DNA from: Sindora glabra | Lineage: Eukaryota; Streptophyta; Magnoliopsida; Fabales; Fabaceae | Length of the DNA stretch: 64,000 nucleotides | Reading direction: 5' to 3' | Assembly (NCBI GenBank): GCA_020226215.1 | Contig: CM035228.1 | Location: 64,763,989 to 64,827,988, forward strand | Part shown: one piece after another, positions 10,792-23,799 of the stretch | How positions within the stretch are numbered: position 1 is the stretch's first letter | Layout of the letters: each line of letters opens with the position of its first letter | Translations under genes and position numbers: made by a program | Notes under the pieces: generated by a model | What the model was told of the DNA's origin: nothing | The model's input: only the letters and a program-made list of their open reading frames with translations | Databases searched by the model: none

Positions 10792-12429
10792 TGTTAGGAT
10801 TTGGATCAACATACGCAGTAAAATTTTAAAATTTTCGATCCAATTCCTACCTAGGATCCATGCAAAATAGCATGAATCAGTATTAGGGTTTTACCTTATT
10901 AGTACTCGTGTTCTTTTTGAACGAATCCTTGAGAGACCAAGATGAATCAAATGCCGGCTAAAATGTACAACATCTCTATGGTATTCACATGGAGTAAACA
11001 ATAACTTCTCTCCTGCACAAAGCTGCTAGGATTTGTCTCTCTCACTAGGATTAGGATTGGGCATTTTCTAAGTGATTTAGGCTTTTCTTGAAGCTTATAT
11101 GCATGAATCAAGTGCTACCTTCAAGTCTCTTTTATAGACTAAGGTATATTACAATCCTAATCCTACTAAGATAATGCTTTAAAAAATCCTAATCATACTT
11201 AACAAATATCACCTTATCCTTATCCTGGAGAGAGAGTGAAGAGAGATAGGACTTATCTATTAATTATCTAATATTAGATAATTACATTATCTCATAATAT
11301 AATTATCAAATATTAAATTAGCATATAATTATCTTATATTAGATAATAAATTAACTCATAATATAATTATCTAATATCTAATAACTTAATTATCTGATAT
11401 TACTTTAATATCAAATAATATCACATAATATTATATATATTACGTAAAAAATATATTATCATCTTAATAATAATATATATGCACGAAAATAAGTTCAATT
11501 AATTAAATTTTAATCTAAGTAAAATTTAATTAATTATTATCTTATTCCTACTCCTTTTGTGTGACCTTGTAAGTTTTTACTACATTGATAATGACTCATT
11601 TTAGGTCATAAACAGTGAGCAGTATCTAACAATACATCACTGCCACTCAAGTAGTAAGAATGTCTATGATTTAACATCTACCTAATATATGATCAACATT
11701 TTGCATCATAATCCTTTTTGTAATAATATCTAAATCGAACTGGAGGTATGAAGTGTGTCATCCTCATTAATGTTTAATTCATATTTCTTGATACTGAGTA
11801 GACTTCAAACAAATAATCAATATCACATATTGATCTAATTGAGCATGGCCATGTATTTCTAAGTCTCACTCAATCAAAGGGCCTAAGAATATTTCTCTTT
11901 TAATACAAGAGTAACAAAATCTCATCTACATCACTCACTTTCCTCTGCCATGATTTGTGACACAACTCAATCAACATCCTACTCATCATCCCGATTAAAG
12001 GTGATATAGGATGACATCAAGTAAGTAACTCCTCATATAGGGAACCATAGTGACTTCAGGTCAAAGGACTATGTGCATTTATGGTCGTATAAGAATAACG
12101 TCTATCCATGCAATATTCTCATAATGGGTCAATCCAGTACATTATTTACTAACATGTACTTATGTATTAGCTTGATATCAAATATCTATGATTCATAATC
12201 ATCAATCACTATACATGCTAGTCTCAATATATTATTACTATCCTTTTTGTAATAATACTTAAGTAGGGGATATTTTAAGAATAGCAAAGTTATTCTAAGA
12301 TAATTATTATATTTAAGTTATAATTTATGTAAAATAAAATAAAATAATTAATATTGCCAAAACTAAGCATAATACATTATGTAATATTGCAATCATCTCT
12401 ATGATTAGCTCCTAGGACACACACCAATA
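10792..12429. mobile_element. Solo LTR, 1,638 bp, in the TNP2 gene
   Basis: The sequence begins TGTTAGGATTTGGATC and ends CTAGGACACACACCAATA, close to the TG...CA rule with a drifted last dinucleotide. It is flanked by a perfect 5-bp duplication ATTCA at 10787-10791 and 12430-12434. The transposase frame before and after it can be joined across one ATTCA, which confirms the insertion point. There is no internal coding region, primer-binding site or second LTR, so it is a solo LTR left by recombination between the two LTRs of a retrotransposon. The family is not determined. Confidence 0.82.
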
Positions 12430-13450
12430 ATTCATCATCACTACCTTCTAAGGATCCATACTTAGCATAACGGTATAGACTTCAATGGAAAGACTAAGAA
12501 GAGAGCCTCTTTAAGGTAGCTTATTATAATGTAATCATGGACCAATTAAGTAGAATACAATAGAAATCTCTTGGAAAACATATTGCAATGTGGTGGAGTT
12601 AAGTGAAATAAAGGTGTAAAGAAATTAATTGAAGTAAGAAAAAGAATCTTTTTGAACTTCCATATTAGCCCACAATAATCTTAAGGAACACCATTAATGT
12701 AATGCATGTTGAGAAAAATGTATGTAATAATATTATCGGTACATTAGTGGACACTAAACATAATTAAAAAACATAGATTAATGCAGAACGTGATCTCGCT
12801 AATATGAATATAAGACTAAAACTGCACCTGTACTAGGAAAGGGTAGGTGATGAAACCACTTGGTTAATTAGGATAATCGAAGATTATTTTACTAGTTCAT
12901 TAAAAATGTCAAGTTTTCTAATAGGTTTGTTAGAAATCTAAAGAAGAACGTGACTGATAATTATATTAAGATCAAGGGGTTGAAATTCCCATGACTATCA
13001 TGTCATTATGCAATAATTGTTGGCACCTATAATGTGAACATTTTTGCTAAAAGAGCTAGCTTTTTTATTGTTAAGTTATGCAATTACTTTAACAAAATAT
13101 GTATAAAAACTTTAAACAAGTAGATGTTAAGTTAGCTATGAAGATATTATATTGATTCTTAACAAACTTGAAAGGATGTACACTTTAGGATTCTTTAATA
13201 TAACGGTCTACTTGGTGTTGCACTGCCTGAAGAAGCATTGCTAAGGGGTCTTATTCATTTTTTATGAATGTATCCATATAAGAGATATATAAGGAAGCTA
13301 AAAGACTATGTTTAGAATTGTGATCAACCTAAAGGTCCTATTGCTAAAGGGTATGTTGTAAATGAGACATTAACAATTTATTCCATATATATACAAGGGA
13401 TGGAAATAAAATTTAACTAACCATATTAAAACTAAGCTGTAGTTAATGTG
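12430..13450 (+). pseudogene. CACTA TNP2 transposase, 3' part with DUF4218-like region
   Basis: The segment near 12650-12850 reads FELPYW..., NVMHVEKNVCNNIIGTL and DLANMNIRLKLHLY in alternating frames, matching the conserved LPYW...LDVMHIEKNV...GTLLD block of TNP2. Further on come VRNLKKNV.DNYIKIKGLKF and CHYA. At 13205-13415 come LPEEALLRGLIHFL, YKRYIRKLKDYV and GPIAKGYVVNETLTIYS, hallmarks of the DUF4218 region at the C-terminal side of TNP2-type proteins. Stops and frameshifts are frequent, so no functional protein can be made. Confidence 0.78.
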
Positions 13451-13959
13451 AGAACAGAAAGGCAACTGTCAATTTTTAGATCTTAATATCAACACATCGA
13501 TAAAAAAAGATGTTCATTTGGGTAAAAGTGATCAAGATATTACAATAAGTATATCCTAAACAATTGTGCTAAAATTCAAAAGCATTTAGAGTAAGTCCCT
13601 TAAACTCTTTAGTATTTCATTTGAGTCCTTTTACTTCTTATTGAATAACTTGTATTGTATAGTGAACATATGGGGACAAGTACAAGCATGTGGTAGTGAA
13701 AAATATTGATCATCTATAAAAAAAAATCCTAATTTCCTTCATGGTTTTTCTCCAGAGATAATTTTTATCATATCTATTATAACTTAATTTCATAATTTTA
13801 TCTTTTGATTGGCTTATAATTGTATTGTTCACTTTAAAAAAAATGTATAAATGTACTAATTTCATAATAGTGGGATCCTTTATGGTAACTAATAAGCTAC
13901 TATCTTTAGCTTCCGATCTAGACTTCACAGTTATTTCATGATTGGTGTGTGTGATAAAC

Positions 13960-14300
13960 AAACCGTTCGATTGGTAATTGTTTCTCAAGATACAAAGCAA
14001 AAGATATAGAAGAATAGGATTTCTATGCTTGGAACTAAAGTTAAACACATTCTACTATTTTTTGAAAGATGTTATAAAGATAAGTTATTTATATAATTAC
14101 ACTAACTTTACTTTATTCAAAGGTAAATGGCATGACACTAATTGTAGAAAGAAGAAAATTATCATAAATAAGAATATAACAAGCATTTCTATTAGTGCTT
14201 AGTGGTATAGAGATGATCAGTATATAGTAGTTCTCAAGTATGACAAGTTTTTTACATTAATAATCCTCTCAAACAAACCGAACTAGAGACTTGTAGATAA
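13960..14300 (+). pseudogene. CACTA DUF4216-like segment (broken)
   Basis: One open plus-strand stretch (13978-14202) contains VIKISYLYNYTNFTLFKGKW, with HDTN following. This corresponds to the 'I.ELSY...VVLFKC.WYD' core of the DUF4216 domain that follows DUF4218 in plant CACTA transposases. After a stop, WYRDDQYIVVLKYDKFF continues the usual 'D.PF.LASQA.QVFY' region. The opposite-strand reading frame at 13710-14048 is a shadow. Confidence 0.65.
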
Positions 14301-15059
14301 TATGGTGCATTATGATATGTGTGATCTCACTAATGATGATAATGTTAATGTTAATGGCATGTCCTATTTATAGGATAATAACTCCATAACTTTTACACTT
14401 ATAGTTGATCATGTAGATATTGACTTGATTACTTTACGAGATTAAAACCATAATTCTCATTATGTTTCATCTTTGGAAACATTCATCTTGCTACATAAAT
14501 ATTTGATTACTTCATAAATGATGATTGGCAACTTAGAAGATGAAACCATTAAGGATTACATAGAGGATGAGCTTTTAGAGTCTAATCATGATGATGATAA
14601 AACTAATAAAAGGATGATAACCCTATAGCATTCATTGATAATAAGTTTGATTAAGGTCAATATTTTTTCATTTTTTAAATAGCATTAAGCTTGTATCTTA
14701 ATAATTTGATATTTTGTAGTAAGTACATATTTATGTCTTATTGTATTGACTATTCAAATAATTTATTTTATAAGTGCAAATAGAATTTACCTTGGATGGA
14801 AAAAAATGTGATTTTTTTTCTTAAGTATTACTTATGTCTTGTTATAATGACTATTGTGTATGTTTGATCATATATAATTATTCTTGATAGCCATAACTAA
14901 TGTTATGTCACACCATTATAGAAGAGATGATGGACATGACCTATGCGACCCATTCGTATTTCCTCCTAATGTAAGATAGGTAAAACTAGTTAAACTCAAG
15001 TACTTTATTTACATTTATTTCATATAAAGATATTTTATTAATAATGTGTTATATTTGAA

Positions 15060-16420
15060 AGCCGCATCAAATTAACGGTATTCCAACAAATTAAGGTCCC
15101 TAACCTTCCACTAGAAAATCCAAAAGAATAATAGGAGACTACTACTTGTCCATTTTCATAAGACAAGTACATGGCAAGTGATCGATCTAAACCCTAAGTA
15201 TTTTGTACGTGACATAGGAGTGTTGGTCAAGTAGCATTATGAGCCTTTTTATAAAAATTGGAGATAAGTACCTAAAGAGTAGAGAAAGTATGTTGTGCAA
15301 AGAGTCTGTATATATATTGTTAAATGTATCTTTGGAATTATTTTTTGTTTGAAATTAAGATAAATGGATACAATAATTATAACATTTTTACATGTCTTTC
15401 AATGCAATCCCATTTTGATTTTATGGATGTTAAACATGAAGAATAAGGATACATGATTATTGGTATCTAGCAGATGGCAGCAAACTAATACAAAGAATGG
15501 AAGTCCATTCTCCATTAGTATTTCTTGCAACATAGAGGTCATGATGACATTCATGATCTACATAGCGTGAGGTGAGCTTGTCTCACTAATATCTTGATAA
15601 ATTATTAGAACAGATTATGTACATACTTTGATAGTAACAAATATAAGATAAGGTGGAAGTAAAATTAGTAACTTTCCATTTCTAATTTTTAATTAGTTTC
15701 TCTTCTAATTATAAATGTTTTGGTTTGAATATGCAGGAGCTATCCAAAAAAATTCAAACAACAAGTTGAAGAAGGTGTATAATGATCGCTATGATCAAAG
15801 CCCATTAAGGTGATGCGATATGACAAGGTTTTTTAACTCAACATTGCCGCATGATGCTATTATCAAAAATCATACTAACCATTAATACCATATTTTAAAA
15901 TTGACATAAAGAAATAAGGACATAGGTGAACTGCAATCAATGAGGAAGAATTTTCATAAATGTTATACATATCATGCAGGGGAGTGAGTGCATCTAGATG
16001 CTTAAGCTTCTTCTGTAAGTAATTAAATTTTAATTAAATAATTTTAATTATCATAGGAAAAGCTTTTTACTCAAATTTTATAATTTTTGTCTAAAACCAA
16101 GGCCAAAATGCTAGATCTAGTCATCCATCGATCTTCCAAATCCAATGTTTCCTCCAATAGTTTTCCAATAAGTTTGTTAGGTCTTGATGAGCTTCCTATT
16201 GTTAATAAAGTGCTTGGCACTTGTCAAGGGCATAGAAAAGCGATTAGTTATGTGCTTTATAGGATGTCATATGGCACCCCTAATACCAACTCATCCATTA
16301 CAATATTTCCTTCAAGGCAATACTAAAATGCAACACTTGTGGAGGAGGTGTAGACTTACATTACCTAGAGTCCACGGCTTTAGCTGCAGCAGAGTAGCAG
16401 ATTCTTTATCATGAGCATGT
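15060..16420 (+). pseudogene. CACTA second gene remnant (Ptta/En/Spm TNPA-side)
   Basis: Shifting plus-strand frames hold IGVLVK...HYEPFYKNWR..VPKE near 15220-15290, similar to the 'LGVLAR...P..Y..WR.VP' motif of the plant transposase (Ptta/En/Spm) family. A longer open piece follows at 16087-16326. A proline/glutamine-rich tail (16500-16670) fits the low-complexity C-terminal parts of such genes. The identification rests mainly on position after TNP2 and on the WR..VP motif. Confidence 0.5.
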
Positions 16421-17039
16421 GCATCAACAAACTCATATTACCCTTAAATCAATGCATATTACTTTGTAGGCTATGGGATTCTTTCTCCCTCAACCTATTA
16501 CGGCTCTTTCTCCTTCTTAAATGAATACCCCTCAATCAAGAGTACCGTCTAGATTCACTTCTCAGTTGCCCCTTCTTTATAGCATCCTTTAGCTCCCCAA
16601 TTGCAGTAACCCTCACCTCCACCCCAACCACAACCACACACACCTCTATCCTAACGTTCGCATGTGCTTTGAGGTGATGGTGAGGAAGAGGACAAGGATA
16701 GTAATGATTATTATTTTATGTAATTATTGTATATATTTGTATATATCATGTATTTACTTCTTATTTAATTATTTATATTATTGATAGATGTAGAGTAATT
16801 TTTATTATATATTATTGGGAGTTAGTATTTATTTTAATTATTTGCAATTGATATTATGATATTTATATTAATAACACTTGATAATTATAAAAAATATTTT
16901 ACTATGAATTATTTTTTGACAATAATTTACAAATAAATTTTTTATATTGAAAACAAATATCTTAAAAAATTAATGAAAAATAAAATCATTAAAAATATGA
17001 AAAAATTTAAAGTGGACTATAATTTTATATGAAAAAATA

Positions 17040-17333
17040 TGCAGACCACCCATATAGATGACAATTATCATCTATATAGAGTGGACCAACATAAATGACA
17101 ATTATTGTCTATATAGGTATGACATCTACACAAGTAACTTTATCATTTATATAGGTGCAATGATGTTGACCATCTTTGTACCTTATGCAGATGAAAAAGT
17201 CATCTGTAAAGGCATACATAAGGATATGTAGGCAACCCAATATAGAGACAATGTCATCTATGATACATGTATAAACATAAATAGTGGTCTATATAGATAA
17301 GAAAAGTTATTTGTATAGACCTTTTTTTTAATG
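17040..17333. repeat. CACTA right subterminal repeats
   Basis: Units such as TAGATGACAATTATCATCTA and AATGACAATTATTGTCTATA recur about every 40-60 bp, many as short inverted pairs. They mirror the left-end motifs. The element ends at AATG (17333), followed by the ATA duplication. Confidence 0.75.
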
Positions 17334-17336
17334 ATA

Positions 17337-18669
17337 TATAGTTAAGCATTTTCAATATAAACAACAAAATGTGTATAAGATATGTTACTTTATATTTATA
17401 CATTGATGAAACTTTTTATAGAAAAGAAAATTTGTTGCAATAGTTTACTTTATATCAGTGGTTTTAGGTAGTACTAAATTTTCAATACTACATCCATCTA
17501 CATTTTAACAAATTAGTTGTTTTAATATTATGGTTGAGTGGTTTCCAAAATATAGTGAATGATTTGTTTACTTATCAAAATAAAAATGAAAGTAGTACTA
17601 AAATTCTCAATATTGTGATACAATTAGAAATATATTTGTTAAAGACTAAGCATATTAATAGTAGTGTAGATATAGAAGGTATTTATTTCACATAGAAAAT
17701 AAATTCTTATAAAAAATTAAACTTTTTAGGGGGTAAATTCTTTTACAAACTTCCAAAAAAATGTTCAAAATTATTTGTTTGATATTGTGAAGTAAAAATC
17801 TCCATAGGAAGTTCATTTTTACTTAGAAAGAGGTTTGTAAGTAACCTTTCACATTTTATGGGAAGTTAACTTCCTAAGTGTTATACCCTAACTTTGGGTG
17901 ACCAATATAGGAATTCACTATCAAGTGGCTTCCCACAAACCTAACTTATAGACAATGTAGACATCACTCAGTGTAAATTCTTTTAAAAAATTGATAAATT
18001 AACTATTATTCAAAAATTATCAAAAATTGTTGTAAAAGTTTATCAAAAAAAAGAGTTTTCTCTATTTTTCAAATACTTTCTAAAGGGTCAAACATCTTCA
18101 AAGTAAAACATGTAACTTAAAAAATAAAACACTATAGGATATGCATAAAAAATATACATATTTTAAGACACATACATATGGATACATGTACACCATAACC
18201 TATTCCAATTATCAAATTTCCTTTAAGATGATGCCTTTAACCTCCCCAGGGGTAGCAAGGGTTAGAACAATTAAAATAGGCCAAAGCCTATAGGTAGCCT
18301 ATTAGCTAACAAGCTTTGAAGGGCTTAGGCCTCCATTTTGGCAATCCTAAAAAAATGAGCCAAATTTAGCCTAACCCACAAAGCCTACAACCCTTACAAG
18401 CAAGCCCGTTAATAGGTTAGAGTGATTTGTGTAATTTTTTGTTTTTACATTTTCTAAATTATACAAAAGATAAAATTCCTAATCCATCCAAAATTATATT
18501 CCAAATTTTTATTTTTAGTTATATAAGGTTGTGTTATGAAAAATATGTAAATGATATTTTTATTTTATAGGTATATTATGACTTATATTTTGTATATATA
18601 GTATTTTTTAAAGGTTATATTTAAATTTAATGTGTATTATAACTTATTTATAAATAAGTATGCAGTGAT
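17337..18669. other. Unassigned DNA between the CACTA and copia elements
   Basis: Mostly AT-rich with no coding signal. From about 18245 to 18425 there is a GC-richer patch rich in GGCC and GCCTA motifs (AGGGGTAGCAAGGG, ATAGGCCAAAGCCTATAGG). It resembles the ends of hAT-type MITEs. A similar patch lies beyond the copia element at 24520-24640, so the copia may have landed inside such an element. Confidence 0.3.
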
Positions 18670-19263
18670 TGTTAATAAAAAATGACTATGTAGTTTAAAG
18701 TATGATACAAGTCACTATCCTTAAAGAATTATCTAAACCTCTCATATAGAGCTTGAACTAATAATTCCCCTAGGATTTAATAAACTTATTTATCCTGAAA
18801 ATACATGATCAGAACAGGAAATAGGCAACAAGAAATGTAACCCAGCAAGAAAAAGAAATTATTAGGTAAGAAAAGACTTTTCCAAAAAGAGCTATTTGAG
18901 TTGTGTGTTGTGAAAAACGAGAGAAATTGTGCACTATTTATAGGCTATAAATAAATCCATTGGAAATAAATCTATTGGAGATAAATGTTAGAAATAATTA
19001 AATCATAAAGAAAATTTTGAAAGCATTTTGGATTTTTAGCAAAGCTAAAAATCTAGTTTCATAGATAAATATCACATTTCATAAAATAAAAATTATTTTA
19101 ATTTTATTTTACAAAAATAGGCTTGGTCTAGGCCTCACATGATATTCTCATGTAGAGGCAAATCTACTATTTATATAAGAAGTCTCATATATAAACCTTA
19201 TCTTAAGGCCTAACTTGCTCGATATGGGACTTGATTTTTTTAAATACAATACAATATGCAATA
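18670..19263 (-). repeat. Copia 3' LTR (left copy)
   Basis: In plus orientation it starts TGTTAATAAAAAATGAC and ends AATATGCAATA. It aligns along its length to the right copy at 23800-24443, including the motifs GAGCTATTTGAGTTG/AAGCTATTTGAGTTA and GGAAATAAATCTATTGG. It is about 50 bp shorter, partly because it lacks a segment near the right copy's 24280-24350. Confidence 0.85.
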
Positions 19264-22200
19264 ATCTCCTACATATTTCAAAAGACTTATAAGGAAAAAA
19301 AATTAAGAAATAGACAAAGAATCTTTGCTAGTTTTTAAATAAATGTAAATTATCAATTCAGTATCTCAAGAACTATAAACCAAACCTAGAAAAAGAGGGA
19401 CATAATTTATAAAGTTACTAGTGAAACATTTAGTTTCAATGAATGGATAATCTCTTGTTGTAAAATAACGGTCTCACCGATCAATTCACATTTCTAAAAC
19501 ATTTTCCTATGCAATGCAATGCAATTTTGCACTACTAGGCCATAAGCATGCCTAGTGGTTCATAAGTGCTTTAAAAATCTTACTAGTATCTCAAAGGAGC
19601 AACTGCCCTCTATACTCATTCAAGTGAATCTATCAAACATACGCCACAATTAAATACACCACCCATAAGGGCTATGGAATTCATTAAAAGTCAAGCTCTT
19701 CCTCATACATAATTTATAGTTTTAAAGCATTAACCACATACACTATAGGAAGGACACATAAAATTAATTCTAGTGCTTTTAGAACTAACATTGATTTATT
19801 ATTACCTATATGAACCTACTTTATAGGATCACCAATTACATAGATTAGGTTACTATCAATGTTAATTTCTTAAAATGGGTTTAGTCCTATTCCCTTCAAT
19901 GTATCAATTATTTATTTTCTACCTAAGGGTTTCATTAAAGAATTAACTAGATTCTTTTCTAACTTTACATAGCCTATGGAAATTATTCCATCTTTAAGCA
20001 ATTACTTCATAATATTATGTCTTAACTGTATATGTCAATTTTTCTAATTAAAAGCTTGATTTTTAGCAATGGCTATTACCAATTGGCTATAACAATGTAT
20101 TGATACCAAAGGTCTCAAATTTATTCTCAATGGTATATCAGATAAGAAATTTCTTATCCACTTAGCTTCACTTCCAATCATATCTAGAGCCACAAATTCT
20201 AAGTCTATAGTGGATTTAGCGATAATTGTTTGCTTGGATGATTTCTAAGCCACTGCACCACCACTAAAGGTGAATATAAAACCATTAGTAAATTTGGTCT
20301 CATCTGAATCAAAAATCCAATTAACATCATTGTATCCTCCTAATATAGCAAGAAATTAACTATATAAAATATGATAGTTTAAGGTATTTGTATATATTTC
20401 ATTATTCTTACTAGTGTATTCTAGTGATCTTGGTTAGAATTATAGATATACCTACTTAGTATACATATAGCATATGTTATGTTAAGCCTAAACAAATTCA
20501 TTAAATGCATCAAACTCCTAATAATATGAGCATACTCATACCAATTTATTAAGTTCACTAAATTTTTCTTTAGTTGAATACTAGTATCATAAGGAGTACT
20601 AACAAGCTTTATCTCTAGATACCCAAATTTCTTAAAAAGTTCGTATACATAATATTATTAAGTCAACATAATGCCATTATCTTTCCTTATGATTTTAATA
20701 CCCAAAATAACACTAGCTTCGCCCATATCTTTCATGTCAAAATTTGAAGCCACAAAAGAATTAGTTTTATGCACAATAAGAAAACTAGTGCCAAAAATAA
20801 GAATATCATCCAATATAAGTTAATGATTACACACTCATTGTTTTCATATTTTGTATATGCACATTTATCCACTTCAACATAAGAAAAACTATTATGTAAA
20901 AGAATTCAATCAAATTTCTCATGCCACTATTTAAGGGCCTATTTTAGACCATAGAAAAACTTTCTCAATTTGCAAGGTTTTGTTCCTATCCTAAAACCTC
21001 ATAGCTCTCAAGTTATACCATATAAATTTCTTCCCCTGAGTTACTATTTAAGAAAACAATTCTAACATCTATTTGGTGAACAAATAATTTGTAAATGGAA
21101 ACTAATGCAAACAAGATATGAATTAAAGAAATTCATGTTACTGGAGCAAAAGTATTAAAGAAGTTAATATTTTGTTTTTGTGAAAAAAAATTTGCAACTA
21201 GATGAGCTTTGAAGTTTTCAATTGATCCATTAGAAAAATATTTCTTTTTAAATATCCATTTAAAACCTATTGTCTTTGCTGTAGGTAGTAAATCCATTAA
21301 CTCCTAAGTTTAGTTTTCTAAAATAGATTCAAATTCTATTTTTATTGGCTTTTTCCAAAATTTTAGCTTAAAATAATAAATTACTTAAAAATAGGTCATT
21401 TCCAAAATATTAAGGATTATCATTAACAAGAAAGGTGTAAAAGTCATTTCCAAAAGAGGTTTCTTTTCTTTGTCTTTTACTTCTTTTTGAATCAGTCAAA
21501 GGTGCATTTAGATTCTTTGTTGCATAAGAAATTTTATCATGCAATGGATAAATGCGTTCAAAGAATTCAGCATTCTTTATTTATATAACTATATTGCAAT
21601 CAAGCACATCACTTTGCAAAATAAGAAATCTATATACTACATTATTACAAGCATATCCCACAAACATATAATCAAATGTCTTTTATCCCAACTTCCTTTT
21701 TTAAGTTCAAGTAACAAGGCTTTAGCTAAACACTCTCACACTTTTGAATATTTTAAATTAGATGCATAGCTTTTCCAAAACTCATAAGGAGTTTTACCTA
21801 TTTTGTAAGTGACATGTAGATGAAATTGGTTCCCTTCATAGATTATCAAACGTAAAAGAGCTTAATAATAAAGCATTCATCATTTCTTTAAGAGTTTTAT
21901 TTTCCCTTTCTACTACCCATTTGATTTAGGTGAATATGGTGTTGTTAACTTATGTATTATTCCTTCTTTTTCGTAAAAATTATTAAATAAGATAAATTCT
22001 CTTCCTTTATCTAATCTAATCATTTTGATTTTCCTATTCATTTGATTTTTAGCCTTAACTTTGCATTGTAAGAACATAGAAAAAGCTTCATCTTATTCCC
22101 TATTAAATACACTTTAGTGTATCTAGAGTAACCATTTATAAAAGTAATGCAATACCTTTTACCACTTCTTGTCATAGTTTATTTTAAATCACTTAGATTT

Positions 22201-23799
22201 ATATGAATTAGATCTAATAAGTTTGATTCTATTTTATTTATAAATGTATATGTTCTCTTGGTTAACTTAAATTCTACATAAACTTAGCATTTATTCATAT
22301 TATTAGAAATAACCTCAAGTATTAATCCTAGAGTTCTCATTTTTACAATATAAATAGAATTCACATGACCTAGTCTAAAATGCCATAAATTAAATGAATC
22401 AACAAAGTAAGCAAAAGTAGATGTAGTCTCATTCATGACATCAACAAACCTAGATTGCAATATCCTTTCCCCACAAAATATCATTTTTATCACAATTATC
22501 TTGTCAGATTCAAATGATACTTTAATCTTAACTTTTCCTAGTAAAGATACAGAGATTAAATTTGCTCTAATATTAAGCATATACAAAACATCACTTAATG
22601 ATAGGATCTTGCCAAATATAAGTTCCAAAAGTATTTTACCCTTTCCAAGAACCTTTGCAGCTCTTGATTCTGCAAGGTAGACTAGATCTTTTCCATCTCT
22701 TACCAATGAGTAAGAGGTAAAGATTTCTATATTAGCACAAATGTGCTTTGTAGCACCTAAGTTTATTGCTTAATTTTTCACATTGGCCACAATGTTTTCT
22801 ACCACTATGATTATGACATCTTTATCATCTCCAACTAATTTTTCTTGAGGCTTTTGAGAATTGTCATTTCTTACCCTTTTTCTTATATCAAGGTGCATAA
22901 TGTTTTGGCTTTCACAAACATAACAATTTCCTTTATTTTTCTTAAAATCGGGATTAGTAGTTTTAATCTTGTAATCTTTCTTGAAATCATCAAAAGAGGG
23001 TTTGTGATTATACTTTATTTAGTATGAGCTGCTTTGGAGTTTATTCTTTTGATGTGAACTATCCGTCATTAAATTAGCCTTTATTATCAATGTATTTGCC
23101 TTAGCAGCTTGCATTTCTTTATGGTTGGTATCTTCAACGATGATCTAAGTGATGAGTTCTACCTATGAAAGTTATTTATACTTATGTTTGAGTTATTGCT
23201 TATAGTCATTCCATAAATCAGGTAGCTTTTCAATGAAAACCCCAGTGACAAACTCCTCTTATAATACTATTTTTTGAACTTTTAGATCCTTCAATAGCTT
23301 ATGATATTCATTTATTTGTGTTTTTATATCCTTTTCATCATTCATCTCCTAATGATAAAAACTTTTTATCATAAATTTTTGCTTATCTGAATCTCTAGTA
23401 ATGTGCTTAAGAATCATTGAAACATAAATTGCCTTGAATTCCTTGTAGGAGTAGTAAACATCAAATAATTCATTAGATAATGTGCTAAGAATTGTATAGT
23501 GATAAACCTTGCTAGCATAATTCTAGTTTTTTGAATTTTGGTCCGTATTTGCATCAGTGAAAGCTCATATAACTCCATGAATGTCCAAAATGGGAGAAAT
23601 GCGCTTTTGCTATCTTTTGAAATTCTAACCTTCAAATACCTTAATCTTTGAAATGTCTAAAAAAGTTTTAGCATTAGAGAGATTGTGCAGCAATGGATTG
23701 GCAGTGCATTCAGTACCTAGTGAATAAGTGTCCAGTTGAGGTTGGCCATTATTTGAAGCAAAAGCATTGATAATAATAACCATGTTAATTCCTTAAGAT
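19264..23799 (-). pseudogene. Copia gag-pol remnant
   Basis: Minus-strand frames broken by many stops. Gag occupies about 22950-23790, with a degenerate zinc knuckle (CYVCESQNIMH) near 22900. The protease site near 22760 reads LGATKHIC where D-S-G-A is expected, so the catalytic aspartate is lost. The GAG-pre-integrase domain is the longest open piece (22284-22706), ending in NLWHFRLGHVN. Integrase pieces follow (FINGYSRYTKVYL). Reverse transcriptase near 20950-21170 shows NFFNTFAPVT and VHQIDVRIVFLN. RNase H near 19950-20350 shows SSKQTIIAKST and GSEAKWIRNFL. Together these are a full set of copia domains in a non-functional copy. Confidence 0.87.

Larger units (their letters stand above)
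5825..17333 (+). mobile_element. CACTA (En/Spm) DNA transposon, decayed, 11.5 kb
   Basis: The left end reads CACTACAACC and is preceded by ATA. The right end reads ...TTTTTTTAATG and is followed by ATA, giving a 3-bp target-site duplication typical of CACTA elements. The right terminus has drifted from the expected AGTG. Both subterminal regions are crowded with variants of GTATAGA and ATCTATATAGA in both orientations, as in En/Spm binding-site arrays. Inside, on the plus strand and in the normal order, are the transposase-associated domain, TNP2 transposase, DUF4218- and DUF4216-like segments and a second, TNPA-side gene. All carry stops and frameshifts, so the copy is dead. A tandem array and a solo LTR account for some of the unusual length. 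Confidence 0.88.

Noticed and set aside
22435..22680. Plus-strand frame
   Set aside because: Antisense shadow of the copia GAG-pre-integrase domain.
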